From NCBI GenBank assembly GCA_020846105.1, contig JADLEN010000172.1, forward strand, positions 1-6,266: 6,266 nucleotides of DNA. The letters are read 5' to 3'. This document shows, piece by piece, positions 5,537-6,266 of the stretch (its first letter is position 1; each line of letters opens with the position of its first letter). The stretch comes from Chitinophagaceae bacterium. Lineage in GTDB: Bacteria; Bacteroidota; Bacteroidia; Chitinophagales; Chitinophagaceae. The notes beneath the pieces are model-generated. The model was not told where the DNA came from. It did no database searches and saw nothing but the letters and a program-made list of their open reading frames with translations. The position numbers and the translations under genes were made by a program.

Positions 5537-6266
5537 ATGATATCAAACAATTTTGTGTCTCCATTATCCTACCAAAAAATAAAACTTTCTAATGGCCACG
5601 ACATGGCCTATATCGATGAAGGGGCAGGGGCACAAACTATATTGTTTATACATGGCCTAGCTACTTTTGGCGGCACTTGGCAGCAAAATATAGAAGGTCT
5701 CAAAAATCAATTTCGTTGTATTGGTATTGACTTGCCCGGAAATGGATATTCTGACAAGGGAGATATGCCCTACAGTATAAAATTTTACGCAACTTGTGTA
5801 TATGATTTTATAAAAAAAATGAAGTTGGAAAACGTGGTGCTTTGCGGCCACTCTATGGGTGGGCAAATTGCCATGACCTTGTTGCTGCTACAGCCAGATG
5901 CTGCAGAAAAATTAGTGCTTTGTGCTCCTGCTGGTTTTGAACAATTTAATGTTTTTGAAAAGACCATGTACCGATCTATAGTGGGCATGGCCGATATGTT
6001 CTCCTCCAACGAAAGCAACCTGCGTCAAAGTATTTACACAAGTTTTTACCGTAATCCTAATCAGGCCGATGGCATGATAGATGAAATGGTCAAAATACTT
6101 AAAACTTACCCAACCTATGGTTACAAGAAAATGATGGATGCCAGTATAGGCAGTATGCTCGATGAGCCTGTTTATGACCGACTTTCAGAAATTAAGGTGC
6201 CAGCGCTTATCATTTTTGGAGAGATTGATGCATTAATTCCCAACAAATTATTACACCCAATTTCTA
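5537..6266 (+). CDS. Alpha/beta hydrolase, 3' end cut off by the window
   Basis: An open frame of 243 codons runs from the ATG at 5537 to the last base without a stop. It has the layout of an alpha/beta-hydrolase fold enzyme: an N-terminal beta pair (YQKIKLSNGHDMAYIDEG), the oxyanion-hole motif HGLATFGGTW at 39-48, IDLPGNGYSD at 64-73, the nucleophile elbow GHSMGG at 104-109 with Ser106, a helical cap region at about 134-210, and the acidic residue Asp231 in FGEIDALIP. The catalytic His is expected shortly past the window edge. No signal peptide or membrane segment is seen, so it is probably cytosolic. The substrate cannot be told from these motifs; esterases, C-C bond hydrolases and haloperoxidase-like enzymes share them. 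It starts 63 bases after the small membrane protein gene on the same strand. The truncation is an effect of the window, not evidence of a broken gene. Confidence 0.9.
   Translation, partial: MISNNFVSPLSYQKIKLSNGHDMAYIDEGAGAQTILFIHGLATFGGTWQQNIEGLKNQFRCIGIDLPGNGYSDKGDMPYSIKFYATCVYDFIKKMKLENVVLCGHSMGGQIAMTLLLLQPDAAEKLVLCAPAGFEQFNVFEKTMYRSIVGMADMFSSNESNLRQSIYTSFYRNPNQADGMIDEMVKILKTYPTYGYKKMMDASIGSMLDEPVYDRLSEIKVPALIIFGEIDALIPNKLLHPIS

Noticed and set aside
5537..6266. Broken alpha/beta hydrolase gene
   Set aside because: The frame is intact to the last base; the missing catalytic His and stop lie beyond the window.
1..6266. Insertion sequence, CRISPR array, tRNA or rRNA
   Set aside because: No transposase, spaced direct repeats, terminal inverted repeats or RNA-gene-like sequence was seen; genes fill nearly the whole window.

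Overview
The window reads as a chromosomal stretch from a Bacteroidota (Bacteroidetes) bacterium. Four signs point there: a type IX secretion (T9SS) C-terminal sorting domain on a metallopeptidase and a second, orphaned sorting-domain tail; a PurM of the long Bacteroidetes form; copies of the Bacteroidetes -7 promoter element TAnnTTTG upstream of several genes; and A-rich leaders without clear Shine-Dalgarno sequences. I cannot name the genus.

Layout. The left half is on the minus strand. An EnvC-like murein hydrolase activator (1380-2858) is followed after a 52-base gap by purM (155-1327), the AIR synthase of purine biosynthesis. Just past the purM stop, in the same frame, lies a 28-30 codon remnant of a T9SS sorting domain (41-154), then a small hairpin and a T-rich stretch. 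A 130-base divergent intergenic region (2859-2988) separates this from the plus-strand half: a secreted M1-family zinc aminopeptidase with a T9SS sorting domain (2989-4971), a small three-helix membrane protein resembling the DUF5362 type (5033-5473), and the first 243 codons of an alpha/beta hydrolase (5537 to the window edge).

How they fit together. The EnvC-like protein is an envelope/cell-division factor and the M1 enzyme is an exported peptidase, but I see no pathway linking all five genes. purM is not surrounded by other pur genes. The three plus-strand genes are spaced by about 60 bases and could be partly co-transcribed, although a -7-like element directly before the hydrolase suggests its own promoter.

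The most unusual thing here is the orphan sorting-domain tail behind purM, probably the scar of a lost T9SS cargo gene. I did not find a convincing new multi-gene system; the rest is ordinary core and envelope gene content. No tRNA, rRNA, CRISPR array or insertion sequence is visible.
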